A stretch of DNA of 64,000 nt from Sphingomonas melonis (GTDB taxonomy: Bacteria > Pseudomonadota > Alphaproteobacteria > Sphingomonadales > Sphingomonadaceae), in the NCBI RefSeq assembly GCF_013409985.1, contig NZ_JACCBY010000004.1, positions 62,001 through 126,000 of the forward strand, given 5' to 3'. Below the pieces are notes generated by a model. That model was not told the DNA's origin. It did not search any database and saw only the letters and a list, made by a program, of their open reading frames with translations. Positions 36,868-45,373 of this stretch are shown here, one piece after another. The first letter of the stretch is position 1, and each line of letters begins with the position of its first letter. The translations under genes were made by a program, and so were the position numbers.

Positions 36868-38175
36868 ATGACGTTTCGCGCGATGCTTACCCTCGCCGTG
36901 GCTGCCGCGCCTGCGGCCGCGGCGCTTTCGCGGGCTCCCGCTGTGCTGCCCGTGGATGCCGCCCTCGCACAATGGGACATGGCGGAAGCGCGCTCGCTCG
37001 CCGCGACGATGCCGGCGGGCGCTGATCGCTGCGCCGTGGAGGGCATCATCGCCAGCCGTGCCAACCAGCTCGAAACGGCGGCGAAGCTGCTCCCGCCGTG
37101 CCTGACCGCGCTGGAGCGGAACGGATCGCGCCGTGCCGAACCGGTATTCGAGACGCTGCTCGATACCTACCTGCGCCTCGGTGAGTACGGAAAGCACCAT
37201 GCCCTGTTGGCGCGCTGGCTCGGCACGCGACGAGAGCACATCGATCCGGACAGACTCTCCGACCTTCGCGATCAACTCGCGACCGCGGCGGTGCTGCGTG
37301 ACCTGCCCAGGCCGTCGATGACGGGACGCCGGACCGCGACGCTGCGCACCTACCTCAATGTACTGGGCACCCGAACCGTCGATCTGACCGTGCGCGATGT
37401 CACGCTCCCGTGGTTGATCGACACGGGCGCGAACCTTTCCGTCGTGTCCGAGACCGCGGCGCGTCGCCTGCGACTGGAGGTCCGTGACGCCGGCTACCAT
37501 GTCGCCGGATCGACCGGCCATGCGGTGACCGCGCGGCTCGCCGTGATCGACGAACTCCCGGTCGGCGGCGTGATCCTTCGGAACGTGGTGGCGATCGTCG
37601 TCCCCGATGCAGCGCTGCGGATCCGGGCACCGCACGCGGACTATCGGATCGACGCCGTCCTCGGCTTGCCGGCATTGACGCAGCTCGGTCGTTTCCGGAT
37701 CGAACGGGAGGGCACCATGACGATCGACCGCGCCGCGCCGCCGCTCCGCTCGGGCGCACCTCTCTTCATGAACGCGCTGACGCCGCTGGCCGAGGTGGAG
37801 ATCGCCGGGCGCAGAGGGCTGATGAGCATCGACACGGGGGCGAACCGGACCACGCTCTACGCGAGCTACGCGGCACGCTTCACCGATCGCGTACGGCTCT
37901 GGTCGAGGCAGCGCGACACCACCCTGGGACTGGGTGGCGGCAGCGATGCCGAGGCCGCGTGGGAGCCCGACTTGACGATCGGCGTCGGCGCGGCGAGGGT
38001 CGAGGAACATGGCGTGTCCGTCGCGCTCGACGGAGACAGAGCCTCCCCGATCCTCGGCAATCTCGGACAATCGGGGCTGTCGGCGAGATGTAGCTACACC
38101 TTCGACTTCCGCTCGACGCGGCTCCTGCTCGGCGACGAGCCGCCGAAAGCAGGCACCTGCCGGGCGGATGGTTGA
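36868..38175 (+). CDS. retropepsin-like aspartic protease with two DTGA motifs
   Basis: A 435-aa protein starting one base after the esterase stop. A hydrophobic N-terminus (LTLAVAAAPAAAALS) suggests export. After about 170 helical, repeat-like residues come two retropepsin-type domains. The first holds LPWLIDTGANLSVVS (about residue 190), the second GLMSIDTGANRTTLY (about 320). Each is followed by a psi-loop-like Gly motif (DAVLGLPALTQ and PILGNLGQSG). Most bacterial clan AA proteases carry one DTG and dimerise; here both halves may fold into a pepsin-like monomer. Role unknown. Confidence 0.8.
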   Translation: MTFRAMLTLAVAAAPAAAALSRAPAVLPVDAALAQWDMAEARSLAATMPAGADRCAVEGIIASRANQLETAAKLLPPCLTALERNGSRRAEPVFETLLDTYLRLGEYGKHHALLARWLGTRREHIDPDRLSDLRDQLATAAVLRDLPRPSMTGRRTATLRTYLNVLGTRTVDLTVRDVTLPWLIDTGANLSVVSETAARRLRLEVRDAGYHVAGSTGHAVTARLAVIDELPVGGVILRNVVAIVVPDAALRIRAPHADYRIDAVLGLPALTQLGRFRIEREGTMTIDRAAPPLRSGAPLFMNALTPLAEVEIAGRRGLMSIDTGANRTTLYASYAARFTDRVRLWSRQRDTTLGLGGGSDAEAAWEPDLTIGVGAARVEEHGVSVALDGDRASPILGNLGQSGLSARCSYTFDFRSTRLLLGDEPPKAGTCRADG

Positions 38176-38268
38176 CGAGACCGCGCGCGATACGGTGTGG
38201 ATCATGGCTCATACGACGGCGCGGGCCTGCTGCTGCCGGGCGCGGGCTATATGGGACTGGAAGGGCAG

Positions 38269-39260
38269 ATGATAACGGATGAGCGATCGCTGCGGCTGGA
38301 GGCACGGACGATACCGACTCCCACCTCGATCAGCGTGGAGGCACGCGCCGCGCTGGAGCGGCTCATTGGAACGGACGGCGTGCCGCTCAACGCGTCGTTC
38401 GAGATGCCGGCGCACGACGACGTGGCGGGCTGGGAGAAGGTCAAGGCTGCGGTGGACGCGAATTACGTGCGCCTGCTCGCAGCTGCATCCGACATGCCTG
38501 AAGCGACCGTGGCGACGACCCGGTTCGACGGTGCACTGGTCCACGTCGCCACGCCAGCGGATGTGATCGCGAGCGACGCGGTCTACCTGGAGCTGCACGG
38601 CGGCGCCCTGGTCTTCGGAGGCGGCGATGCCTGTCGCCACGGCGCGTGCGTGCAGGCCGACCAGCTCCGCGTGACGGTGTGGAGCATCGACTATCGCCTG
38701 CCACCCGAGCATCGCTATCCGGCGGCGCTGGACGACTGTCTGGCGGTCTATCGCGCGGCGCTGGAGCGTCACCCTGCCCGTCATATCGTCGTCGGGGGCC
38801 GCTCGGCGGGGGGCAATCTGGCGGCCGCGATGCTGCTGCGCGCGCGGGACGAAGGCCTGTCGATGCCCGCCGCGCTGGTGCTGCTGTCGCCCGAGGTCGA
38901 CCTGACGGAGAGCGGCGACAGCTTCGCCGTCAACGCCGGGGAGTCGATGTGATGCTGCCGGGTTCGCTGATGGCGAACAATCGTCTGTATGCCGGCGGCG
39001 CCGACCTGGCCCACCCCTATCTCTCTCCGTTGTTCGGCGACGTCACCGGCTTCCCGCCCACGCTGCTTCTGACCGGCACGCGCGACCTGTTCCTGTCGAA
39101 CACGGTGCGCCTGCATCGCCGGCTGCTCGCCGCGCAGGTGCCGGCCGAGCTCCACGTGTTCGAGGCGATGCCGCACGGTGGCTTCGGCGGAACGCCCGAG
39201 GATCGAGACGCCGCGCGCGAGGTCACCCGCTTCGTGCATGACCGGCTCTCGCGCACCTGA
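38269..39260 (+). pseudogene. alpha/beta hydrolase of the HSL family, frameshifted
   Basis: The N-terminal frame has the HSL family oxyanion motif YLELHGGALVFGGG and the nucleophile elbow VVGGRSAGGNLAAA, and stops at 38952 after FAVNAGESM. The next frame continues the family pattern at once: VDVMLPGSLMANNRLYAGG, then TGTRDLFLSN (catalytic Asp) and EAMPHGGFGG (catalytic His). The break is at about 38940, in CCGGGGAGTCGATG, and fits two extra bases (or one missing). Every catalytic residue survives, so the lesion is either very recent or a sequencing error. The start at 38269 has GGAAGG upstream. Confidence 0.75.
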
Positions 39261-39299
39261 TGCGTTCGCCTGCCGCGGAAGAAGTGGTCAGCGTTCGCG

Positions 39300-39908
39300 T
39301 TAAACGGCGCCATGCTGCGGGTCGCTGAAGCCTGCCACGAGCGTCGCGGCGATCGCTCGCGCGGCTGGCGCAAGCTCGTCGTCGGCGATCTCACCCGCGG
39401 TCCAGAACGAAAGGACGCCGCGGAAGCCGAGCGCGAGTTGGACTGGCAGTCCCGCCGTGTCCCGGCTCCGGTCGCCTGGGCCCGACACCTCCTCATCCTG
39501 TGTCGCCAGCGCCCACAAGGCGGTCGAGTGCGCCAGCACCTGCCCCGGGGGCGGTCCGGCCGTACCGATCCAGCTCATCACCGCACGATTGACCTTCGGC
39601 TGCTCGAGCATCACCGTCACCGCCAGCTCGACCCCCAGACGCACGCGCGCCATGAGATCGCGCGGCGCGGGCGCCGCTTTAAACCGTGCGATCATCGCGT
39701 CGATACGGCGTGCGGATAGAGCGTGCATGATCGCGGCCTTGCCGCCGAAGTGATTGAACGGGGTGACGAAGCTGACACCCGCCTCGGTTGCCAGGTCGCG
39801 CATGGAATAGGTCGCACGCCCATCCCGCAGCAGCCTCTCCGCCGCATCGAGCACGCGCTGGCGTACAGGTTCGCCCCTGCTGATCTTTCCTGGCTTGTCG
39901 TCCGTCAT
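39300..39908 (-). CDS. TetR family transcriptional regulator
   Basis: A 202-aa regulator. The HTH is RQRVLDAAERLLRDGRATYSMRDLATEAGVSFVTPFNHFGGKAAIMHAL. The ligand domain is helical with TAGPPPGQVLAHSTALWALA. It is divergent from an SDR with 49 bases between and a perfect palindrome there, so it most likely represses the SDR and itself. Confidence 0.92.
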   Translation of the reverse strand: MTDDKPGKISRGEPVRQRVLDAAERLLRDGRATYSMRDLATEAGVSFVTPFNHFGGKAAIMHALSARRIDAMIARFKAAPAPRDLMARVRLGVELAVTVMLEQPKVNRAVMSWIGTAGPPPGQVLAHSTALWALATQDEEVSGPGDRSRDTAGLPVQLALGFRGVLSFWTAGEIADDELAPAARAIAATLVAGFSDPQHGAV

Positions 39909-39918
39909 AAGCTAACTA

Positions 39919-39928
39919 TATCATGATA
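39919..39928. promoter_or_regulatory. perfect palindrome TATCATGATA, candidate TetR operator
   Basis: Ten bases, TATCATGATA, lie in the 49-base gap between the TetR and SDR starts. Position and symmetry fit an operator that shuts both divergent promoters. Confidence 0.5.
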
Positions 39929-39957
39929 CACTTGCTGGCTGCCATAGGAGATAGCTC

Positions 39958-40806
39958 ATGACCGACAAGGCTCCAAAAACCTTCCTCATCACCGGCGTCA
40001 GCTCCGGTCTTGGCCGCGCTTTCGCCGCAGGCGCGCTTGCCGCGGGCCATCGTGTCATCGGAACCGTGCGCAAGCAGGACGACGCGGACACGTTCGCCGC
40101 ACGGGGCGCTGGGCGGGCCCACCCGCTCCTTCTCGACGTGACCGATTACGCGCGCATCCCCGATGCGGTCGCCGCGGCCATCACGCGGGTCGGCCCGATC
40201 GACGTGCTCGTCAACAATGCCGGTTATGGCCACGAAGGCGCGCTGGAGGAATCGTCGATCGACGACCTTCACCGGCAGTTCGCCGCCAACGTGTACGGCC
40301 CTGTCGCGATGATGAAGGCGGTGTTGCCGGGCATGCGTCAGCGCCGTCGCGGTCACATCGTCAACGTCACTTCGATGGGTGGCTTCATCACCATGCCAGG
40401 GATCAGCTTCTACTGCGGCAGCAAGTTCGCGCTCGAAGGTATCTCTGAGGCGCTCGGGAAGGAGGTGGCGAGCTTTGGGATTCGCGTCACCTCACTCGCA
40501 CCAGGGCAGTTCCGCACCGACTGGGCGGGCCGCTCGATGGAACGCACCCCGAGAAGCATCGACGATTACGACACGGTCATTGACCCAGTTCGTGAGGCAA
40601 GGGCCGCAAAGAGCGGATATCAGCCCGGCGATCCCGCGAGAGCGGCACAGGCGCTGCTCGCATTGATCGATGCGGATGCACCTCCCACGCGGCTCTTCCT
40701 AGGTGACGATGCTCTCCAACTGGTCGATAAGAAGATCGACGAAATGCGAGAAGAGATCGAAGTCTGGGCACCGCTGTCCCGATCGACGGCCTTTTCATCG
40801 TCCTAG
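39958..40806 (+). CDS. short-chain dehydrogenase/reductase
   Basis: A 282-aa SDR. Motifs are FLITGVSSGLGRAFAAGAL, VLVNNAGYGHEGALEESS, NVTSMGG (Ser) and FYCGSKFALEGISEALGKEV (Tyr-x3-Lys), then SLAPGQFRTD. A GGAG precedes the ATG. The subfamily is the same as the SDR at 27624. The TetR neighbour implies induction by a small ligand, perhaps its own substrate. Confidence 0.92.
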   Translation: MTDKAPKTFLITGVSSGLGRAFAAGALAAGHRVIGTVRKQDDADTFAARGAGRAHPLLLDVTDYARIPDAVAAAITRVGPIDVLVNNAGYGHEGALEESSIDDLHRQFAANVYGPVAMMKAVLPGMRQRRRGHIVNVTSMGGFITMPGISFYCGSKFALEGISEALGKEVASFGIRVTSLAPGQFRTDWAGRSMERTPRSIDDYDTVIDPVREARAAKSGYQPGDPARAAQALLALIDADAPPTRLFLGDDALQLVDKKIDEMREEIEVWAPLSRSTAFSSS

Positions 40807-41156
40807 CACCGATAAGGAGATGATGACCGGGCTGACCCACAAAACGACATTCAGGGGTCATTTCGCGCTACCCAACTTCAGACATCCATTCATGTTCGCC
40901 TGCGCCGACCAGCGATGGTGAAAATGACGAGCAGTGGGACATTCCGGTCATTCCTACCTCTTCACTCGATCGACCGCTTTCGGCGACAGCGGACGTTCCG
41001 GCCTTGCGAGGGAGCCATGGTCGATGACCGTCTTTGGGCCGCTTGCCGACAGGCGACTGTCCTCGAAATCGGGCTGGTCGAACAACGGCTAGGCTTTCCC
41101 TTACGTTACGATCGTCATGGGCACCGGCGGGGCATTGGTGATACGGCCAGACCTGA
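40807..41156. other. intergenic region with one repeat copy, no gene seen
   Basis: 350 bases holding repeat copy E at 40833-40900. The rest has no open frame with a ribosome binding site or recognisable pattern, and no U-run terminator. It marks the boundary between the metabolic genes and the accessory region. Confidence 0.5.
40833..40900 (+). repeat. dispersed intergenic repeat, copy E
   Basis: Begins TGACCCACAAAACGACATTCA, ends CCCAACTTCAGACATCCATTCATGT. This is the clearest copy of the consensus. Confidence 0.75.
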
Positions 41157-42086
41157 TCACGCGTCTTCGAGCGGCGGGGCGGCCGGGTGACGGTACATCC
41201 GGTCGCTGATGTCCGGGCCTTCCCAGTTCCTGAACGTCGCGAGCACGTCGAGCAGCGGATGGTCTTCGACTGCGGACAGGCGGTTGAGGTCGGCATATAG
41301 AAGCTCAGCGGGACGACTGTGGAACAGATGACAGAGGCTGTTGGCGAGGACATCGGCCGCCACCACGATCGGGTCCTCATCGCTGACCGGCGTGATCGCC
41401 AGACTGTCGACCGTCGTCGTCACCTGAAGCTCGGGCGGAAGCTGCGCTTCGAACCGCATCTGAGCGCTCACCACCGTCTTCGTGACCGTGTCGAAGCCGG
41501 CGGCGCTGATGGTGCGGGGATTCATGTCGAGCAGGTCGGCTGCTTTTTGTCGGAACAGCTTCGCGATCGGCGCATCGACATTGTCAGTGCGCACCACGAT
41601 ATCGACGGGTCCCGGATTCCGCTCCTCGATATAGGCGACGATGTGGCCGTAAAGGCCCGTGAACAGGATCGCGTGGAGCAACTCCGGCTTTTCGCGCGGA
41701 CTGCCGACCTTGATCCTGGGATTAGGGTTGGAAGCCGCCATGTCCGCCCGCGCATTCGCGTGCAGCTGCTCAACGGTTTGATGCCAGCGGTGGAAACCGG
41801 CGACATGGATCGCATACCAAAAGCAGGGTAATTTGAGATCGAGTATTACCGCGAACAGGTCCGCCCGCAATCCCGCCTGCAGTGACGGTTGCAGATCGGT
41901 GATGTGCAGCTTGCCGTCATTACCGCGATAGGGCGCGATTACCGCTTCGAGCCTCGGCTCGGCGTCGGACAGCATTTCCTCCGGCACAAACAGCCCGGCG
42001 AACACGCCGACCTGTCCGGGAAATTGCTCGTCTTGGTCGGCATAGCCCTTTGCGCCAGATTCGTCGCAGGCGATAATGATCTTCAT
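41157..42086 (-). CDS. DUF3800-like protein
   Basis: A 309-aa protein whose start IIIACDESGAKGYADQD matches the DUF3800 motif (D-E-S-G after the first beta strand), a predicted RNase H-like fold. Later acidic motifs are VDIVVRTDNVDAP and the C-terminal EDPIVVAADVLANSLCHLF, where the third acidic position is expected. DUF3800 proteins are common in accessory and defence regions, but activity is unproven. It ends an apparent two-gene operon with the ParB-like protein 14 bases upstream. Confidence 0.7.
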   Translation of the reverse strand: MKIIIACDESGAKGYADQDEQFPGQVGVFAGLFVPEEMLSDAEPRLEAVIAPYRGNDGKLHITDLQPSLQAGLRADLFAVILDLKLPCFWYAIHVAGFHRWHQTVEQLHANARADMAASNPNPRIKVGSPREKPELLHAILFTGLYGHIVAYIEERNPGPVDIVVRTDNVDAPIAKLFRQKAADLLDMNPRTISAAGFDTVTKTVVSAQMRFEAQLPPELQVTTTVDSLAITPVSDEDPIVVAADVLANSLCHLFHSRPAELLYADLNRLSAVEDHPLLDVLATFRNWEGPDISDRMYRHPAAPPLEDA

Positions 42087-42100
42087 GGGTGCGCGATGTC

Positions 42101-42694
42101 CTAGGCCGCCCGGCCGGCACCGGTGAGCGGCGTCGACAAGATGATGGTTTCATGCGGCCCCGCCGGTGCCCGCCCAAGGACGTGCAGCGCGTTCAAATAG
42201 CGGTGCCGCTGGTGCCCCTCGACGATAACCAGTCGCACATCGGGTAAGCTTGCACCGCCGTCGATAACGCCGAACGGTGTAGATAGGAGCACCATCGGAT
42301 AGTCCCAAGTCCCTTGGTCAAGCGCGACCGCCGTCGCATGACGATCGGCACCACCGCGCCCCTGGAAGGTGTCATAATCGAACTGGGGATGCAGCTCGCC
42401 GCCCCAGGCCCGGTGGATGGCTGCCAGCAGCACTTTGCCGTCCCATATCCGCCTTTCCCAAGAGAGCGTTTCAGGCGGGAGGAAGCTGAACGGGGAATGG
42501 GTCCAGTGCCGGTAAATCCATTGCTCGCTCAGGTCGGCCGGCAGGTGTGCCAGCACTTCGCGGTTGCGCGACCACCAGGCATCGAAGGGCTCTTTCGCAT
42601 GGGTCGATTCGCCAACCGGCCTAAGCGCATCCGGCCAAGCGGTGGCCGGTAGATGATCGAGGTCGAATGGCTGCATTGCGTAATCATAGCGCAC
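42101..42694 (-). CDS. ParB-like/unknown protein
   Basis: A 197-aa protein. The only motif I recognise is LVIVEGHQRHRYLNAL (about residues 154-170), which resembles the ParB/Srx-type V-x-x-G-x-x-R nucleotide-binding loop; the rest (QWIYRHWTHSPFSFLPPE and an aromatic-rich middle) is unfamiliar. Upstream of the DUF3800-like gene and co-directional, so the two are likely partners. It is divergent from the cyclase-like gene. The in-frame ATG at 42676 is an alternative start. Confidence 0.5.
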   Translation of the reverse strand: MRYDYAMQPFDLDHLPATAWPDALRPVGESTHAKEPFDAWWSRNREVLAHLPADLSEQWIYRHWTHSPFSFLPPETLSWERRIWDGKVLLAAIHRAWGGELHPQFDYDTFQGRGGADRHATAVALDQGTWDYPMVLLSTPFGVIDGGASLPDVRLVIVEGHQRHRYLNALHVLGRAPAGPHETIILSTPLTGAGRAA

Positions 42695-42738
42695 GGGCGC
42701 ATAAGCCGAAGTCCAATCGACCGGACGGGAGAAGCAGG

Positions 42739-43476
42739 TTGGAGCAAGAGAAGGGACGCTGGGGAATTTGGATCGACGTCGAGGGGTTCAGCAACCTCTG
42801 GAGCGCGGGCGACCAGGCGCTGCGTGGCATCGGCCAGCTCACCAGCCTGATCTTCGCGATCGGACGGAAATGCTACCCCCGAGACGGAGAGCGCCTGTTC
42901 GCGCATCAGATGGGCGATGCCTTCTACATTGCCAGTGACTTTCATGAGGAGAGCCTCGACCGATGCGCCGCCCTCGCGGTCGCGCTGATGCGCGGGATGA
43001 CGGAGATCGGCTGCGTCGCCCGCGCGTCGATCGCCGAGGGCGACATGGCCGACTATAGCGGCTGCCGGCCGCGCGAGGTGCAGACCGAGGCGCACCGCAA
43101 CGGCGGTGCGGACGTGGTTTCCCTCGGCGACGGGCTGATGACGCTGCAATCAGTGATGGGCCAGGGCCTGATCAACGCGGTCACGCTCGACAAGCTGACC
43201 AACACCAAGGGCGCTATCCTAACCATCGCGGCAAGCAATGCCGGCCGACTGTCGCCGGGGTTCGTCACCCGCGAGCTGGCGGAGGCGCCGAAGATTATCT
43301 CGATCGACTGGGTCCACTCCAAGTCGGAGCGGATCGACGAGATCTTCGAGCGAACGGGGCTCCCAAACCCCACGTTCGGCACGCTGGAGCAGCGGCTCAG
43401 GGACTATGTCGCGGAGCACGGCCTGCAGCCAAAATGGAGCGATCCGACCTTCCGATATGCCGGCCTAGACGGCTGA
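42739..43476 (+). CDS. solitary class III nucleotidyl cyclase-like protein
   Basis: A 245-aa protein starting at a TTG that has GGGAGA six bases upstream (an ATG at 42667 would overlap the divergent gene). The pattern of a cyclase homology domain is visible. WGIWIDVEGFSNLW (first metal Asp, D-x-x-GFS) is followed by HQMGDAFYI (second Asp) and VARASIAEG, then GQGLINAVTLDKL, the place of the canonical G-x-x-VN-x-AAR-L. The Asn is kept but the transition-state Arg is a hydrophobic residue. Such stand-alone cyclases occur in anti-phage Pycsar systems, but no typical effector (TM or TIR) is next to it. Confidence 0.5.
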   Translation: MEQEKGRWGIWIDVEGFSNLWSAGDQALRGIGQLTSLIFAIGRKCYPRDGERLFAHQMGDAFYIASDFHEESLDRCAALAVALMRGMTEIGCVARASIAEGDMADYSGCRPREVQTEAHRNGGADVVSLGDGLMTLQSVMGQGLINAVTLDKLTNTKGAILTIAASNAGRLSPGFVTRELAEAPKIISIDWVHSKSERIDEIFERTGLPNPTFGTLEQRLRDYVAEHGLQPKWSDPTFRYAGLDG

Positions 43477-43534
43477 TCGCGATCGAGACGGGCGCCGTAA
43501 GCGCCCATATCCAGCCGGCCTTTTGGTTTGCGCG

Positions 43535-43603
43535 ACACGAATGGCGGGTTTCAGCAGGAGCTGCCGCTCATATCAATGAATCTGAATGTCTTGAGCTGGT
43601 CGA
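43535..43603 (-). repeat. dispersed intergenic repeat, copy H (minus strand)
   Basis: On the minus strand it reads CGACCAGCTCAAGACATTCAG, then GCTGAAACCCGCCATTCGTGTCG. It has the same two blocks, with CCATTCGTG instead of CCATTCGTTC. Confidence 0.55.
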
Positions 43604-43631
43604 TAGCCGCCTCCAACTTCGCGGCTGGACG

Positions 43632-43700
43632 TGACCCAGACACGGACGCTTCAACCGCTCCACCCATTTCCTAACTTCCGCTACTCGTTCATATGGACGT
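43632..43700 (+). repeat. dispersed intergenic repeat, copy F
   Basis: Begins TGACCCAGACACGGACGCTTC and ends CTAACTTCCGCTACTCGTTCATAT. Diverged in the first block; the second is well kept. Confidence 0.6.
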
Positions 43701-43885
43701 CCAGGGTATTCGCCCACGAGGTGCTACGGAGTCAGCTGCACCAAAGGATCCGACGCGATCGCAGCTGTGCTAAATGGCCCACGCCCTCCTCCCACTTGCC
43801 CGCATGCAAGGGCTTTCGCGGATCGGCGAAGGACGGAGCGGCCGTCAGCATGCCGCGGAAGCCAGCCGGCAGCGGGCACTCGAAA

Positions 43886-45373
43886 TCAAATCATGCTGGC
43901 TTCCCGCGCTAAGCTGATAGCGCTGCGCAGCCGGTCCGGGGTGGGCCTCGGAATGCTGGGAGCGCCCTTCCCACGTGTCACCCGCCAGCCGCCGGGTTCC
44001 AGTACGAGGCGCAGCCGCAGGATCCTCTTCCCACCGGCACGCGCGTCGGCGAGACCGCGTCCCACGGACCAGTAAGTATGCTGGGCGATGATCCAACTCT
44101 CGATCACGTGGGCGAGGAGGTGGGCCGGCGAGCCCTCGCCGAGCCTCTCGACGTCGGCAAGGGCGAGCGCGATCGGGAGCCGCTCGCGCCGCTCGGAGCG
44201 GTCATGGAGATCTTTCGGCGAAAGGACGGACACGGCGAGCGCGGCAAGCGCGGCCGCCCCAACCCCCTGGCGCGCCTGCATGCAGGACTGCAGCTCGGCC
44301 ATCGCGCTCACCACCGTCGCATCCCGCTCGACGAGTGAGGAGAACCAGTCACGCGCCCTGGCCACCTCCACGTCCACCTCCTTGAGAAGGCGCTGCGCCA
44401 GCGCCTCAGTAGTCAGAGTGCCGCCGCCGATCTGCCCCACAATCCATTCGAACAGTGCCTCGAGCGCCAGGCGGAAGGCCTGTCGCACCTGGACGCGCCG
44501 CCAGAGCACGACCTCCTCGTGCAGCTCGTTGCTGGCCAGATCGAACATCGCCGGACGTAGCGTCTCCTCGTCCAGCTCGTCCTCCTCCACATCCTCGCAG
44601 ACGCGGGTGAGAAGGCGGAAACCTCCGCGACGGCTCCTGGATGCGACCTCGCCGACGAGCCGGTCGCACATGGCCTCGCGTTCGGCTGCGATCAGCTCGT
44701 CCATGTCCCAGACGTCCGCCCACTCCTCCGCGGTCGCCCGCTTTAGCGAGCACGGTCCCCAGCCGTTGAACAGCTTGTGGTCGAGGATGGGCGTCAGGCG
44801 CTTCTCGAAAGCGTCGAGCAGCTTCTCCGTCCCCTCACCCGGAACGCGAACGCCCGGCTGGTGCGCGTCATCGACGAGGATCCGGAACGCCCGTAGGCCG
44901 GGTCCGTAGTTGATCGCCGCGGTCAGTGCGGTCGAGTTGCGCCGTGCCTTGACGAAGTCCGCCCAATGCTCGTCCCCGAAGCGGATCACCTTCTCGTCGC
45001 CCCAGAGCTCCGCGATGCGCTGCTTGCCGGGCAGGTCGATGCCGCCGGTGCCCTGCCGCTGGAGCAGCGACCACGCGAAGGCCACCTCGATTCGCGCAAC
45101 GAAGTCCTCGTGCGCGGACAGGCGGAGCCGCTCCTTGCGCTCACTCGCCAAGGCGATCGTCCGACGCCACGCCCAAGCCACCAGAGTGAAGGGGCGTATG
45201 TGCCGCGCCACGTTATTCAGCCCGGGAAACACCTCGTTCATGAGGTCGAAGTTAATCTGACGGAGCCCGAGCGGGTCGACGCCGCCCGTCTTCGCTTCCG
45301 CCGGCGAGACGATCGAGCAGTCCGACGCCCGCCGGCTGAGCCTCTCCAGTTCGATCAGTGCGTCCGACTTCAT
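43886..45373 (-). CDS. unknown 495-aa protein of the nuclease operon
   Basis: I do not recognise this family. The ATG at 45373 overlaps the PLD gene's stop by four bases (ATGA). The protein is mostly helical, with few cysteines. Patches that look conserved are VARHIRPFTLVAWAWRRTIALA (residues about 67-90), INYGPGLRAFRILVDDAHQPG, LFNGWGPCSLKRATAEEWADVW, and a C-terminal segment with AHVIESWIIAQHTYWSVGRGLADAR, GKRILRLRLVLEPGGW and P-x-P-x-PDRL. No signal peptide or transmembrane helix. It is the 3' member of a four-gene operon with Mre11-like, Rad50-like and PLD proteins, so it probably works in the same DNA-directed complex. Confidence 0.75.
   Translation of the reverse strand: MKSDALIELERLSRRASDCSIVSPAEAKTGGVDPLGLRQINFDLMNEVFPGLNNVARHIRPFTLVAWAWRRTIALASERKERLRLSAHEDFVARIEVAFAWSLLQRQGTGGIDLPGKQRIAELWGDEKVIRFGDEHWADFVKARRNSTALTAAINYGPGLRAFRILVDDAHQPGVRVPGEGTEKLLDAFEKRLTPILDHKLFNGWGPCSLKRATAEEWADVWDMDELIAAEREAMCDRLVGEVASRSRRGGFRLLTRVCEDVEEDELDEETLRPAMFDLASNELHEEVVLWRRVQVRQAFRLALEALFEWIVGQIGGGTLTTEALAQRLLKEVDVEVARARDWFSSLVERDATVVSAMAELQSCMQARQGVGAAALAALAVSVLSPKDLHDRSERRERLPIALALADVERLGEGSPAHLLAHVIESWIIAQHTYWSVGRGLADARAGGKRILRLRLVLEPGGWRVTRGKGAPSIPRPTPDRLRSAISLAREASMI

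Larger units (their letters stand above)
43477..43885. other. intergenic region with two converging repeat copies
   Basis: 409 bases between the cyclase-like gene and the last gene of the nuclease operon. Copies H (minus) and F (plus) lie 28 bases apart. No gene can be supported; short ORFs cross the repeats. Confidence 0.5.
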
